From CAVZCK01 sp963798805 (GTDB lineage: Bacteria; Pseudomonadota; Alphaproteobacteria; Rhizobiales; Rhodomicrobiaceae): 64,000 bases of DNA. The translations under genes were made by a program, and so were the position numbers. This document shows, piece after piece, positions 25,788 to 34,360 of this stretch. The notes beneath the pieces are model-generated. The model saw only the letters and a program-made list of their open reading frames with translations, was not told where the DNA came from and did not search any database. The first letter of the stretch is position 1. Each line of letters starts with the position of its first letter. The DNA lies in contig CAWCVC010000016.1 of assembly GCA_963798805.1 (NCBI GenBank), forward strand, positions 67,273-131,272, in the 5' to 3' direction.

Positions 25788-26734
25788 GCGTGCCGGCTCG
25801 CCGTTCACAGGTGACGTATGCGACAGGCGAGGGCCTGTCGCAGCAGCGGGCTTGCACGCTGCTTGGCGTGGCGCGATCGGCGTTGGCGTACCGGCCGGTG
25901 AAGGCGGCGAAGGATGCGCCGGTGCTGGCGCGGATGGCCGAGCTGTCGGCTCAATATCCGCGTTATGGCTATCGACGCATCGCAATTTTCCTCGCCCGCG
26001 ACGGTCACAGGATGAGCTTCGGCCGGGCGCATCGGTTGTGGCGTCTGGCACGGCTCCAGGTGCCGCGGAAACGCCCGCGCAAACGGATCGCGACGGGGCG
26101 GCCGCGCTGCCATGCGCCGACAGGAGCCAACCAGGTGTGGAGCTACGACTTCGTGTTCGACGCCTGCGCGAACGGCCAGCAGTTGAAGTGCCTGACCGTG
26201 ACCGACGAATGGACGAAGGAGGGCCTGGCGATCGAGGTTGACGGGCGCATCCACTCGGCCCGCGTGATCGAGGTGCTGGCGCGGCTGGTCAGCGAACGCG
26301 GCGCGCCTCTTTATCTGCGGTCGGACAATGGCCCGGAATTCGTCAGCCGGGCGCTTTTGAAGTGGATCATCGATCAAGGCATCGCTACGGCGTTGATCGA
26401 TCCGGGCAAGCCCTGGCAGAATGGCGTCGCAGAGAGCGTTAATGGCAAATTCCGCGATGAGTGCCTAAGCCTCGAATGGTTCCGCAGCCGGGCCGAGGCG
26501 AAAGTGGTGATCGAAACATGGCGGCGGCACTACAACGAGGTGCGGCCGCATTCCAGTCTTGGCTATCTGACGCCGGCGGCCTTTGCTGCGCGGCTCAGAC
26601 AGCAAGACGCAGCGGCACGCCCGGCGACGGGGCGGATCGCTGCGGTACATGGAGCCTTCGCGCTCCACCCCGTCGCATCACCGTCCCGTAAGGGGCATGA
26701 AAGGCCAGAAAACGGGGTGGTCGTCTCAAGTTAA
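25781..26734 (+). CDS. IS3-family OrfB transposase (DDE integrase core)
   Basis: This 317-residue product has an N-terminal HTH_21 region (PRYGYRRIAIFLARDGHRMS) and an rve integrase core with D in VWSYDFVFDA, D in RSDNGPEFVS and E in NGVAESVNGKFRDECLS. The IS407-group tail PHSSLGYLTPAAFA is present, followed by an extra 45 residues. It begins with GTG at 25781, overlapping the original end of orfA. The core looks intact. Confidence 0.88.
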   Translation: MVSVPARRSQVTYATGEGLSQQRACTLLGVARSALAYRPVKAAKDAPVLARMAELSAQYPRYGYRRIAIFLARDGHRMSFGRAHRLWRLARLQVPRKRPRKRIATGRPRCHAPTGANQVWSYDFVFDACANGQQLKCLTVTDEWTKEGLAIEVDGRIHSARVIEVLARLVSERGAPLYLRSDNGPEFVSRALLKWIIDQGIATALIDPGKPWQNGVAESVNGKFRDECLSLEWFRSRAEAKVVIETWRRHYNEVRPHSSLGYLTPAAFAARLRQQDAAARPATGRIAAVHGAFALHPVASPSRKGHERPENGVVVSS

Positions 26735-26762
26735 GCGCGGTCCGAAAAAATCCGGCAGGTCA

Positions 26763-26853
26763 GCCTGGCATGAGCGGCATCTCCGAGAGCCAGGTCAGTC
26801 GGCTATGCGAGGAGATCGACGAAAAGGTGAAAGCCCGCCATGCCACGCTAGAG
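26763..26853 (+). pseudogene. IS256 transposase fragment, downstream side
   Basis: The sequence encodes GMSGISESQVSRLCEEIDEK, then VKARHATL, continuing the IS256 transposase from before the IS3 insertion. It then becomes unrelated. This is a short remnant without the DDE core. Confidence 0.8.
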
Positions 26854-27059
26854 TCGGATCGCAGTCATTGCTGGGCTCCCGTACCTGACCGCGCAACGAA
26901 CAACCCGCTGGCTTGCGGCAGGACGGCCGACAGAAGCTGCGCATTCGGTGCGGCCGATGCGTCGGCAGAATGCCGTCCGGACGGCAATGACGTCGCAGCC
27001 GAACCGTCAGGGGAGCGCGCGATGAACAGCGGCGCGCGCGTCCAGACTGCAAATCTGCG

Positions 27060-27160
27060 CGGGGTTTCAACGCCGATCGGCATCGTAAATTGTTGAATTT
27101 GCATACCTCGCTAGGGTCATTAAGCGGGTCTGACTCACTTCTGATGATCTTTGACATTCA
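27060..27160 (+). pseudogene. Fragment related to the broken gene at 18757-19086
   Basis: One frame reads GFNADRHRKLLNLHTSLGSL, then SGSDSLL, matching GFNADRLRKLLNLHTWVGSL of the decayed gene on the other strand near 19086. DNA similarity spans roughly 80 bases from GGTTTCAACGCCGATCGGC. The sequence then runs into ISL3 transposase debris. Function unknown. Confidence 0.45.
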
Positions 27161-27192
27161 GCTGGCGTGGTTTTCGAAGGAGAATCAGTGCC

Positions 27193-27650
27193 ATGCGAAC
27201 CCAGTTCCGCGTTTCCAACCTGATCCCGTCCGAGTTGGTGGCCGAGACCACAGCGAGGACGCCGATAGGATCATCGTCACTGCGCGCGCCGTAACGCCGA
27301 GCGGAGGCTGTCCGCGGCGCGAGCTCGTCCCGCGTTCATAGCCGCTACTTTCGCACGGTCTGTGATCTGCCCGGCTGTGGGCGACGGGTGAAATTGCGCG
27401 TCTCCGCCCGGCGCTTTGTCTGTGCCGCATCTCATTGTCATCAAAAGATCTTCTCACAGCGTTTTGGAGACGATGTTCTGCCGACCCACTCGCGCCGGAC
27501 CGCGCGCCTGCAATGTCTGGTTCACCATCTCTGCATTGCCTTGAGCGTCGCCCGGCGGCGAGTTTTGCCGAGCAGTTGATGCTGCCGGTCAGCAACGACA
27601 CGCTGCTTCGCATGGTGCGCCGCCGCGCCCGGGTGTTCGCCCCTGAAGCA
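27193..27650 (+). pseudogene. ISL3-family transposase remnant with several frameshifts
   Basis: N-terminal ISL3 features appear across shifting frames: MRTQFRVSNLIPSELVAETT, then ADRIIVTARAVTPSGGCPR, then RYFRTVCDLPGCGRRVKLRV, and SARRFVCAASHCHQKIFSQR. These correspond to the zinc-finger and HTH region. Later pieces include FAEQLMLPVSNDTLLRMVRR. The DDE core is missing after about 27650. Confidence 0.65.
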
Positions 27651-27680
27651 TCAACGATGTTGGCCCGATTGAGGCAAATT

Positions 27681-27752
27681 ATGGCGGAAATATGTTACGT
27701 ACATTTCCCTTCAGGGTCCTTCCGGCTTATGCGGTCGTTGACGAAACGGTAG
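27681..27752 (+). CDS. Micro-protein of the left flanking module
   Basis: This 23-residue frame (MAEICYVHFPSGSFRLMRSL, then TKR) is alignable with a 38-residue frame at 36135-36251 on the other strand (MAKKRYVISRSGIQRLTASS...). The shared pattern is MA, YV, SG, RL, S, T, K/R. Shared DNA begins at TTGAGGCAAAT upstream of both. Whether the peptide is translated is uncertain. It could instead be a leader for the downstream small gene. Confidence 0.35.
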   Translation: MAEICYVHFPSGSFRLMRSLTKR

Positions 27753-27808
27753 AAAAATCAAGTGCGACAATCCTGTTTGGACGCCATCGCCATTATTGGA
27801 GTTCAGTC

Positions 27809-28078
27809 ATGCATATTCACCGGCGAAAAAATTTAGACCAGAAGGCTGATCATTTTGAGACAATTAATGTGGAAATATTCGCAGCTGAAAAGTCCAGAAC
27901 ATACGCCATGTCGAGAAGGTATGTTATCGATTACATAAGATCTACGGCGAAAGAGCTCGCGGAGCTCGCCCTCAACGCCGATAACACTCTTCTTGCTTAC
28001 TTGTTAGGGATGGTGGCGCAACAGGCCGAGGATGAGTACCAATCTTCGGGACCGCAACTGCTCTTGGTGAAGAGATAG
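27809..28078 (+). CDS. Small helical protein, left copy of a pair flanking the fimbrial operon
   Basis: This 89-residue product from ATG 27809 (MHIHRRKN) may instead start at 27908 (MSRRYVIDY). The C-terminal helix region STAKELAELALNADNTLLAY, then LLGMVAQQAEDE, aligns with ISAELLKLSDKINSKLLTHL, then LFMAVQEARLG, in the protein at 35857-36117. Both look like short all-helical regulators or dimerisation modules. I know of no named family. The gene is AT-richer than the IS debris upstream and points toward the fimbrial operon. Confidence 0.5.
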   Translation: MHIHRRKNLDQKADHFETINVEIFAAEKSRTYAMSRRYVIDYIRSTAKELAELALNADNTLLAYLLGMVAQQAEDEYQSSGPQLLLVKR

Positions 28079-28111
28079 ACGGGACCAGCGTTGATTGGAT
28101 CCGGTACAATG

Positions 28112-28138
28112 TCAGTCTAGGAGGCCATCCTAGACTGA
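28112..28138. terminator. Perfect inverted repeat after the left small gene
   Basis: TCAGTCTAGGA and TCCTAGACTGA (11-bp arms) surround GGCCA. It lies 34 bp after the stop at 28078 and could end that transcript, although no clear T-run follows. A protein-binding palindrome is the alternative. Confidence 0.5.
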
Positions 28139-29016
28139 TTAAATCGTTCATGGCGTTGTCCTGGCCGCTCAGCATTCTAAAGATCCTTGAATGGTTTAAC
28201 TCTTGGTTCAAAACCATCAAGCAAATCTCCCCCTATCAAGCAGATTGTAACGATTTTCGCGACCTCTCCTAAATCTGGACCAATATGTGCAGTCAATTAG
28301 TGAACGCGCATACATTCCGTAAAGGTAAGTCTCTAACTGGCCAGCGCTCTGCTTGCTATATGAGTCGGCAGTGAAAGGAGACCTTCGGATGCCGAGAGCG
28401 TACTTGCAACCTTATACCTCAAAAGGTGTTTCATCTCTGTGGAGACCCTGTTGCAGTCTAGCCTCCCAACGCACGACCTCTTTTATCCTGTCGCTCGGCC
28501 CTTAGGATAGATGTTCAAATGCTCGGGGCAGTGGAGACCTTTCCCAGTGGTGTCCCACACTCTTGCATGTGCACTATTACGGCCAGAGACCAATTTTCGA
28601 TCCTAGCCGCAAGAGAGACGAAGTGATCTTGTCGGCGGATTGCGCGCCGCGCAGGGCGCCGCGGATTTCTCGCAGTGACAGTGGCCGCTCGATTAAAGAA
28701 GGCATTATCTCGATACAAAAAAACTCTCGATTCGGCCGGCGAATTGATGCTCAGAAGATATTTCTCGATCCATTTTCGAAACGCCTAAGTATCCATCCGA
28801 GGCGGCGGCCGCGCCTGGATAAAATATGCGCTCTCCTCCTGGCCAGTGAGTAACAACACGTACAAACGCGAACCTGGCCAGGGCAGAAACACGTTTCTCG
28901 ATTGATTTTGCCAGAGGATCCTACCGTCGGTAGCGGTCCATGACGTATGCAATTTCCTTTATCTAAGGACATTCGCCAACTTGTTTATACCGGCTCTTTT
29001 GGCTCACAACGAGGAA
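28139..29016. other. Long region upstream of the fimbrial operon, no convincing gene
   Basis: No frame here has recognisable features. Frames of 67-96 codons near 28515-28853 are unsupported. The operon promoter should lie in the 3' part, which contains AT-rich segments around 28930-29000, but no strong -35/-10 pair can be named with confidence. Confidence 0.35.
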
Positions 29017-29583
29017 ATGAAGTCATGGTCATTGAGAACAGATGTTCCGCTCTTCCGAGCCCCGTTGCGCTGTGCGCGCATCTGTGTCTTGGCGATCCTG
29101 GCCGTTGGCCGGTATAGCTCCGGCGCCGTTGCGGAAGACAGTGTTTCGATAGAGCTCGTAGGCGAAATAGAAGCGAGATGCCGGCTGCTACAGCTCCCCG
29201 CAACTTTGGATCTCGGGAGGCTGACGAAGTCTGGCGTGCAACTTGTTCCCTTCCAGATCGACTGCAATTCGCCCTTCGCCTACGAGGTTAGATCGCGGGA
29301 GGGAGGTCTCAAAAGCGAAAACGCCGTCGTTGCGGCGGGATTTGCTGCCATCATTCCTTATACCCTCGAATTGCGAGTCCCAACCGACGGTGGATTCATC
29401 CTTGACCAGTGCAATAGCGCTACGCTTGCTATTGCACTACCCGCATGCGGCCATGGCAATTCCGGCTCTGCCGTTGCGATCGAACAGACGGCATCCTTGA
29501 TGATTTCATGGTCGACCAGCGAGGAGTTGGTTGCCGGTGTATATGCCGATGTCGTGACGGTGAACGTGTCGCCCCGGATCTAG
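29017..29583 (+). CDS. SCPU-domain (spore coat U) fimbrial subunit 1
   Basis: This exported protein of about 188 residues has a long leader (hydrophobic around CARICVLAILAVG). The mature region has the spore-coat-U pattern: early Cys in EARCRLL, LDLGRL, FQIDCNSPFAYEV, and the C-terminal beta strand VYADVVTVNVSPRI. SCPU proteins are subunits of archaic-type chaperone-usher fibres, in which the last strands donate to neighbouring subunits. The start at 29017 is chosen over TTG 28981, though the GAGG site is rather close. It is the first gene of the operon. Confidence 0.75.
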   Translation: MKSWSLRTDVPLFRAPLRCARICVLAILAVGRYSSGAVAEDSVSIELVGEIEARCRLLQLPATLDLGRLTKSGVQLVPFQIDCNSPFAYEVRSREGGLKSENAVVAAGFAAIIPYTLELRVPTDGGFILDQCNSATLAIALPACGHGNSGSAVAIEQTASLMISWSTSEELVAGVYADVVTVNVSPRI

Positions 29584-29768
29584 ATCTATTTGCTCAGCCA
29601 ACAAATCCATCAATCAAGGGTTGCAACAGCCGAAATGCAACTAGCAGTATATCGGGGGTGTTCCTACTAAGATATTTCCCGGCTGCAGAACCGGTTACGT
29701 GAAATGCTAGGAGCGTCTTGTTGATAGCCTCTATGGCTAAATCAAGGCGTAGACTGAAGAGCAGAACA

Positions 29769-30356
29769 ATGATGCGTGTTGCGTTAGCTTTCCTAATTTG
29801 CGGCTTCGTTCTTACATCTGCGGCCGCCGCGAGCAACGATGGCGGCGGCACTGTCGGAGTGGGCGGTACGTCTCCCGCCGTTTGCTCATTCCAAGCTGCG
29901 CCCCGTCAACTCTCCGCTATGAATATGAGCTTGGGTGGAGCAACTCTTGCTTCCGGTCAGATTACGGTCACACAACTTATTGACGAAAGCACAGCGAGGC
30001 TAAAATCCGCCTCAATCCAGATCGAGATCCTCGGTATCTGCAACGGCCCTCATTACGTCTCGCTAAAGACCAATAGCGGCGGACTTTCGCCCCAAGAACA
30101 ACTGACTGCCGCGGGCGGGTCGTTTTTGACACACATTAATTACCGCGCGGAGGCACAATGGGCCGGACAAACCGTCGTCCTCCAGACTGACGCGACACCT
30201 GGCAAAAAATCACCGATTGGTTCCGTTGCGGGCGCCTACAACGGCGCGCTGAGTCTCAAAATAACGATTGACGGCACCTTGAATGACATGACGCTGCCCA
30301 CGGCCAACGGCGTCTACTCCAACTCGCTCATCGTTCAAATTGGCCTCCCTCTCTAG
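29769..30356 (+). CDS. SCPU-domain fimbrial subunit 2
   Basis: This product of about 195 residues begins MMRVALAFLICGFVLTSAAA, a signal peptide. It continues with the SCPU domain: SPAVCSFQAAPRQLSAMNMS, Cys in EILGICNGPHYVSLKTNSGG, and the C-terminal strand GVYSNSLIVQIGLPL. A GAAGAGCAG site precedes the ATG pair at 29769. It is closely similar in layout to subunit 3. Its stop overlaps the next open frame, showing operon organisation. Confidence 0.85.
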   Translation: MMRVALAFLICGFVLTSAAAASNDGGGTVGVGGTSPAVCSFQAAPRQLSAMNMSLGGATLASGQITVTQLIDESTARLKSASIQIEILGICNGPHYVSLKTNSGGLSPQEQLTAAGGSFLTHINYRAEAQWAGQTVVLQTDATPGKKSPIGSVAGAYNGALSLKITIDGTLNDMTLPTANGVYSNSLIVQIGLPL

Positions 30357-30382
30357 TGTTCTTCAAAGTAATGGAGCAGATA

Positions 30383-30961
30383 ATGCGATCACGTGTACGG
30401 TTGGGGCTTCTATCGGCAGTGCTAAGTGTTGGGTGCCTGGGAACTCATGTTGCCCAGGCCGCGGATAGCGCGTCCGGTGAGCTGCAGATTCAGGGCACAG
30501 CTCCTCGCGTCTGCCAGATGCCCGATCCGACGGCCGTAAATTCCGGTAATGCAGCCGTGCAAAGCATGACAATTACCGTCGCTGATCTTATCAATCAGCA
30601 GGATGCAACGATCCAGGCATGGCAGGCGTCGCTCAATTACCCAGGGGTGATGTGCAACTACGGCGCAACCCTTAGCCTGCGCAGCCTCAACGGCGGAATG
30701 AAGCCCGTTGGGCCTGCGATAACCCCTGTGAGCAACCAGTTCCTCACCCAGGTCAATTACACGGCAACCGCCACATGGGGAACGCTCGCCAATCTCGTTC
30801 TAGATACGGCCGTTAACAACACTGACCCGGTCTCATTGGTCTCGCCTGGTCCGAACAAAGCCGATCTTCTGGTCACGGTACAAACGCCGGCGTCGACCAA
30901 TCCGTTGGTGGAGGGCCAATATCAGGACACGCTAATCATTAAGGTCGGCCCAACAATCTAA
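30383..30961 (+). CDS. SCPU-domain fimbrial subunit 3
   Basis: This protein of about 192 residues has signal peptide MRSRVRLGLLSAVLSVGCLG, cleaved after AQA. SCPU features are TAPRVCQMPDPTAVN, a second Cys in GVMCNYGATLSLRSLNGGM, and the terminal strand QYQDTLIIKVGPTI. The start at 30383 has GGAG six bases upstream. An earlier GTG at 30356 overlaps the previous stop but lacks a site. It probably forms the fibre shaft together with subunit 2. Confidence 0.85.
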   Translation: MRSRVRLGLLSAVLSVGCLGTHVAQAADSASGELQIQGTAPRVCQMPDPTAVNSGNAAVQSMTITVADLINQQDATIQAWQASLNYPGVMCNYGATLSLRSLNGGMKPVGPAITPVSNQFLTQVNYTATATWGTLANLVLDTAVNNTDPVSLVSPGPNKADLLVTVQTPASTNPLVEGQYQDTLIIKVGPTI

Positions 30962-30966
30962 ATGAA

Positions 30967-30997
30967 GCTGGCCTTTCGCTATTCGGCGAGGGCCAGC
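30967..30997. terminator. Hairpin between subunit 3 and the chaperone gene
   Basis: GCTGGCC and GGCCAGC pair around a 17-base loop, starting six bases after the subunit 3 stop. With no long T-run it may protect the subunit mRNA or partly attenuate transcription into chaperone and usher. That would give more subunit than assembly protein. Confidence 0.4.
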
Positions 30998-31032
30998 ATT
31001 TATGCTTCAGTACTGGTAAGCGGGTTGAGTAT

Positions 31033-31794
31033 ATGTTTGTTATTCAGTTTCATCGGCTACTTAAGGCCGTTTCAATCGTCTCCGCCATACTCATTGTCTT
31101 TGTCGTAGAGGGCCATGCGATGAGTGTGGTGCCAATCAGTGGCGAATTGTCCGCAAGCGGACAAAATAGCAAGATGACGTTGCGCGTCACGAACGACGGA
31201 GCACAGCCAATACCGGTAGAGATTCTAACGTCGAAGCTCACCGTCGCCGAGGACGGGACGGCAACGTCCGTACCTGTCAAGGGAAAATTCCTGATATTTC
31301 CTCCGCAGGCCACGATTGCTCCCGGTGCGAGCCAATCGTTTCGAGTTCAGTGGTTGGGTGGTCCTAAGCTTGAGGCTACTGAAACCTACATCCTGGGAGT
31401 CAATCAACTCCCGATCGCAATGGATAAAAAGAAGAGTGGCGTCCAGGTTATTTTCAACTTCAGCATCGTCGTTAACGTCTCGCCGGCGAACGCAAAGCCT
31501 GAGATCTCTGTGCTGAAAGCGGAAATCAGCAAGGCACCCTCAACACCCCGAGCGCCTACGATCACCGTACAGAACACTGGCAACGGCCACGCCCTATTGG
31601 GAGAAGCTTCGATCGTGTTGTCCGCCGGAACGTGGAGCAAGAGGCTGTCAAAGGAGGAGGTTCGCGCAATCTTCGGACTGGGCCTCGTTCAACCCCACGC
31701 AAAGCGGCGCTTTGTCATGGCAACACCGCTCCCCCCTGAGGTGTCGAAGTACCAGGTACAGATCGAGCTGAACAACAAAAAGTCCGCTCGTTAA
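31033..31794 (+). CDS. Periplasmic PapD-like pilus chaperone
   Basis: This 253-residue product has an N-terminal leader (hydrophobic VSIVSAILIVFVVEG) and two Ig-like domains. The N-domain has MTLRVTNDGAQPIPVEI, then FLIFPPQATIAPGASQSFRV, with alternating hydrophobics for donor-strand complementation. The second domain follows FNFSIVVNVSPANAKPEISV. Family chaperones cap subunits in the periplasm and hand them to the usher. The gene lies between subunit 3 and the usher, as expected. Confidence 0.88.
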   Translation: MFVIQFHRLLKAVSIVSAILIVFVVEGHAMSVVPISGELSASGQNSKMTLRVTNDGAQPIPVEILTSKLTVAEDGTATSVPVKGKFLIFPPQATIAPGASQSFRVQWLGGPKLEATETYILGVNQLPIAMDKKKSGVQVIFNFSIVVNVSPANAKPEISVLKAEISKAPSTPRAPTITVQNTGNGHALLGEASIVLSAGTWSKRLSKEEVRAIFGLGLVQPHAKRRFVMATPLPPEVSKYQVQIELNNKKSAR

Positions 31795-31853
31795 ATACAC
31801 CTCTAACGCGACAAGCCACTTCTATTCTGGTCTTCCCGGCTGGGAGGAATGCG

Positions 31854-34352
31854 ATGCCGCTTGCCGGACAACGTATGCTTCTTGCCGCCTATTGGCTAAT
31901 GCTCATGATTGCAGCTTCGACCAGTCCAACCCACGCTCAGGCAGAGGCTCCGGTCGCCGAAGGTGGCACCGGCACGGTCCCAGCCGAGGAGAGGACCGGC
32001 GAGCTTACGCTGTCCGTTAAGGACAATGGCATGAAGCTCGGCGACGCAATCGTCCGTATCGGGATAGACAATTCGATCAGCATCAAGCGTGATTCGTTCC
32101 TTGTCGCGATCAAAGATGTATTCCGCAAGGAAGCACTCAGAGCCTTGGCGGACGCTCTTCCACCGAAGCCCTTTATTTCAATACCCGAGATCGAGAAGGC
32201 GGGTCTCGTCATTTCCTATAATTCTAACGATCTTGAACTCAACATAGAGCCCAAGGTCGAACAACGCCCTCGTGGTGAAATCGACGGAACGATACAGAAA
32301 AACGTGATGCCAGAAGGCGTTGTCAAACCGGCAGCCCTAAGCGGTTTCGTGAATACACGGTTCGGCTTTGCCTATGAGCGAACCGAAGGGCAATCCGGAA
32401 GCTATCAATACCCAGCCATCATGTTCGAAGGCGCCGGCCGGTGGAGCGACATTGTCCTAGAGGGGGATGGCTTCTTAGAGGCTGATGGGACGTTTTCGCG
32501 CCAATCCACGCGCCTAGTATACGATCGGCCCGATGACGCCATTCGCGTGACGGTCGGCGACCTGGATCTCCACCCGAGCGGCTCTTTTTCCGTTCCTCCG
32601 CTTATGGGAGTGGCGATAGAGAAGAGCTACGCTGACCTACAGCCGACGAGAAATGTGCGGCCGACGAGCCGCCGTTCTTTCCGATTGGAGCGTCCTTCCG
32701 AAGTTCAAGTTCTGGTCAACGGTACCGAAGCGCGAAGGCTGCACCTACAGCCGGGTGAATATGATCTCAACGACTTGCCCTTAGCTACCGGGACAAACAA
32801 CATCCAACTCAGGATCAAAGATGACTTCGGGAGAGAAGAGACAGTTGATTTTTCCATTCTCTTCAATCGCACCCTTCTTGATCCCGGCATCAGCGAGTGG
32901 TCCTTTGCAGGTGGTGTGGCGGCCAACGCAGGCTTAGGGTCACCTTCATACGACACCCATGCCCGAGTGCTCAGCGGAACTTATCGGCGAGGGATCACCG
33001 AGACGATCACGGGCGGTGTGAGCGGACAGACTTCGGAGAAGACCTCGCTCCTCGGTGTAAGCGCGTTAAAGCAAACCACTCTCGGGCTGCTGTCTCTCGA
33101 TTCCGCCGGCTCCGCTACGGAGGAAGGAGAGGTTGGCTGGTCCGCATCGGCATTGTTGGACGTTGAGACAGCCCCTCTTTGGGATACGCTTAACTCGGCA
33201 CAGCTCGGGGTCGAATTCTTTAGCGAGGGATTTGCAAGCGCCTTGAACCAGGTGCCTAGCGAAGGGTCGCGGATCCGCGTGAGCGGAGGGATCGGACAGC
33301 GCCTGCCCGACGATATAAGTGCAAGCTTGTCTGGGTACGTCCAAATTGCTGAGGAAGAGCGTGATCGCGGCTTCGGCGCCAATATTTCACTGACCAAGCC
33401 ACTGAGCCAGGAGTGGTCGCTTTCGCTTTCAGGTAACTACAACCACCGCGACAGCGTTTCCACGGCGGAATTGGGCGGCGTCGGATTATTTGCCCGGCTA
33501 AGTTTCCGACCCGATGCCGACTCCTCCGTGACTGCGCAATACGACTATACGTCCAACAAAACGAGCATTGCTGGCGGCACCAACTATCAAGAAGCGGACA
33601 AGAGGGGCAGCATCAACGTTGAATGGGAGCACGCGCCGACAGCCCGAAAGGATGATGCGGAAACGATCTCGAATGCAAACCTCTACTATGCCGACTCGCG
33701 AATTGAGGTGAACGCCAGCCAAGCAAGCAGCATGGAGCGCTTCACCTCTGGAACGTTAACGCGGCGGACCTCTGTGAACGCAGGGATGGGATTTGCCTTT
33801 GCCGACGATAAAGCGGCCTTCGGACGTCCTGTGCATGGCGGTTTCGCCATCGTAGATAGGCACAAGAGCCTCCAAGAGAGCGACATCCGAGTTGACCCAT
33901 TCGAGACTTCCTACAAGGCTGGCTCGGATAGCTTAGGGCCGCTCTTAATATCTGACATTTCCGCCTACGCTCGAAGCTCGCTCTCCTATGAAGTCGACAA
34001 TCTGCCGCCCGGTTACGATATCGGTACCGGAGTCTTCGAATTCTTTGCGCCTTATAAGTCAGGCCACAACGTTATGATCGGGTCGGATTTTTCCGTCACC
34101 GCAGTCGGCACGCTACAAGACTCCGAAGGTAACCCGGTGCCACTGAAGGCCGGTACGGTCTCCACAGACGCCTATCCGGACAAGCGAGTCGTCGTCTTCA
34201 CCAATGGTGACGGATTCTTCTCGGTGCCAGGGCTGAAGGCTGGCGACTGGCAATTAGAGCTCAGCGACGACAAAGCCACGAAATATGTTCTGCACATTCC
34301 CGAGGACGTCGGCGCCTATGTCGAACTTGGAGTGCTTGCCCCAAAAGGTTGA
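31854..34352 (+). CDS. Outer-membrane usher protein (FimD/PapC family)
   Basis: This 832-residue protein has a signal peptide (hydrophobic MLLAAYWLMLMIAAS, cleaved after THAQA) and an N-terminal periplasmic domain. The middle region is rich in the YxR and GxxG patterns of the usher barrel (FNRTLLDPGISEWSFAGGVA, then YRRGITETITGGVSGQTSEK). C-terminal plug-like domains follow, with SEGNPVPLKAGTVSTDAYPD. GGAGG precedes the ATG at good spacing. The usher forms the outer-membrane pore for fibre export. It is complete, and its stop is 9 bases from the next start. Confidence 0.9.
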   Translation: MPLAGQRMLLAAYWLMLMIAASTSPTHAQAEAPVAEGGTGTVPAEERTGELTLSVKDNGMKLGDAIVRIGIDNSISIKRDSFLVAIKDVFRKEALRALADALPPKPFISIPEIEKAGLVISYNSNDLELNIEPKVEQRPRGEIDGTIQKNVMPEGVVKPAALSGFVNTRFGFAYERTEGQSGSYQYPAIMFEGAGRWSDIVLEGDGFLEADGTFSRQSTRLVYDRPDDAIRVTVGDLDLHPSGSFSVPPLMGVAIEKSYADLQPTRNVRPTSRRSFRLERPSEVQVLVNGTEARRLHLQPGEYDLNDLPLATGTNNIQLRIKDDFGREETVDFSILFNRTLLDPGISEWSFAGGVAANAGLGSPSYDTHARVLSGTYRRGITETITGGVSGQTSEKTSLLGVSALKQTTLGLLSLDSAGSATEEGEVGWSASALLDVETAPLWDTLNSAQLGVEFFSEGFASALNQVPSEGSRIRVSGGIGQRLPDDISASLSGYVQIAEEERDRGFGANISLTKPLSQEWSLSLSGNYNHRDSVSTAELGGVGLFARLSFRPDADSSVTAQYDYTSNKTSIAGGTNYQEADKRGSINVEWEHAPTARKDDAETISNANLYYADSRIEVNASQASSMERFTSGTLTRRTSVNAGMGFAFADDKAAFGRPVHGGFAIVDRHKSLQESDIRVDPFETSYKAGSDSLGPLLISDISAYARSSLSYEVDNLPPGYDIGTGVFEFFAPYKSGHNVMIGSDFSVTAVGTLQDSEGNPVPLKAGTVSTDAYPDKRVVVFTNGDGFFSVPGLKAGDWQLELSDDKATKYVLHIPEDVGAYVELGVLAPKG

Positions 34353-34360
34353 AAACCGCC

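Larger units (their letters stand above)
25458..26762 (+). mobile_element. IS3-family (IS407-like) element nested in an IS256 remnant
   Basis: Inverted ends TGACCTGC...TTTTCGGACC (left, from 25458) and the same motif read inward from 26762 (TGACCTGCCGGA...TTCGGACC) enclose orfA and orfB. GCC flanks both sides (25454-25456 and 26763-26765), with one extra base on the left. This fits a 3-bp duplication. Removing the element restores the IS256 reading frame across VKAPGMSG. Confidence 0.85.
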
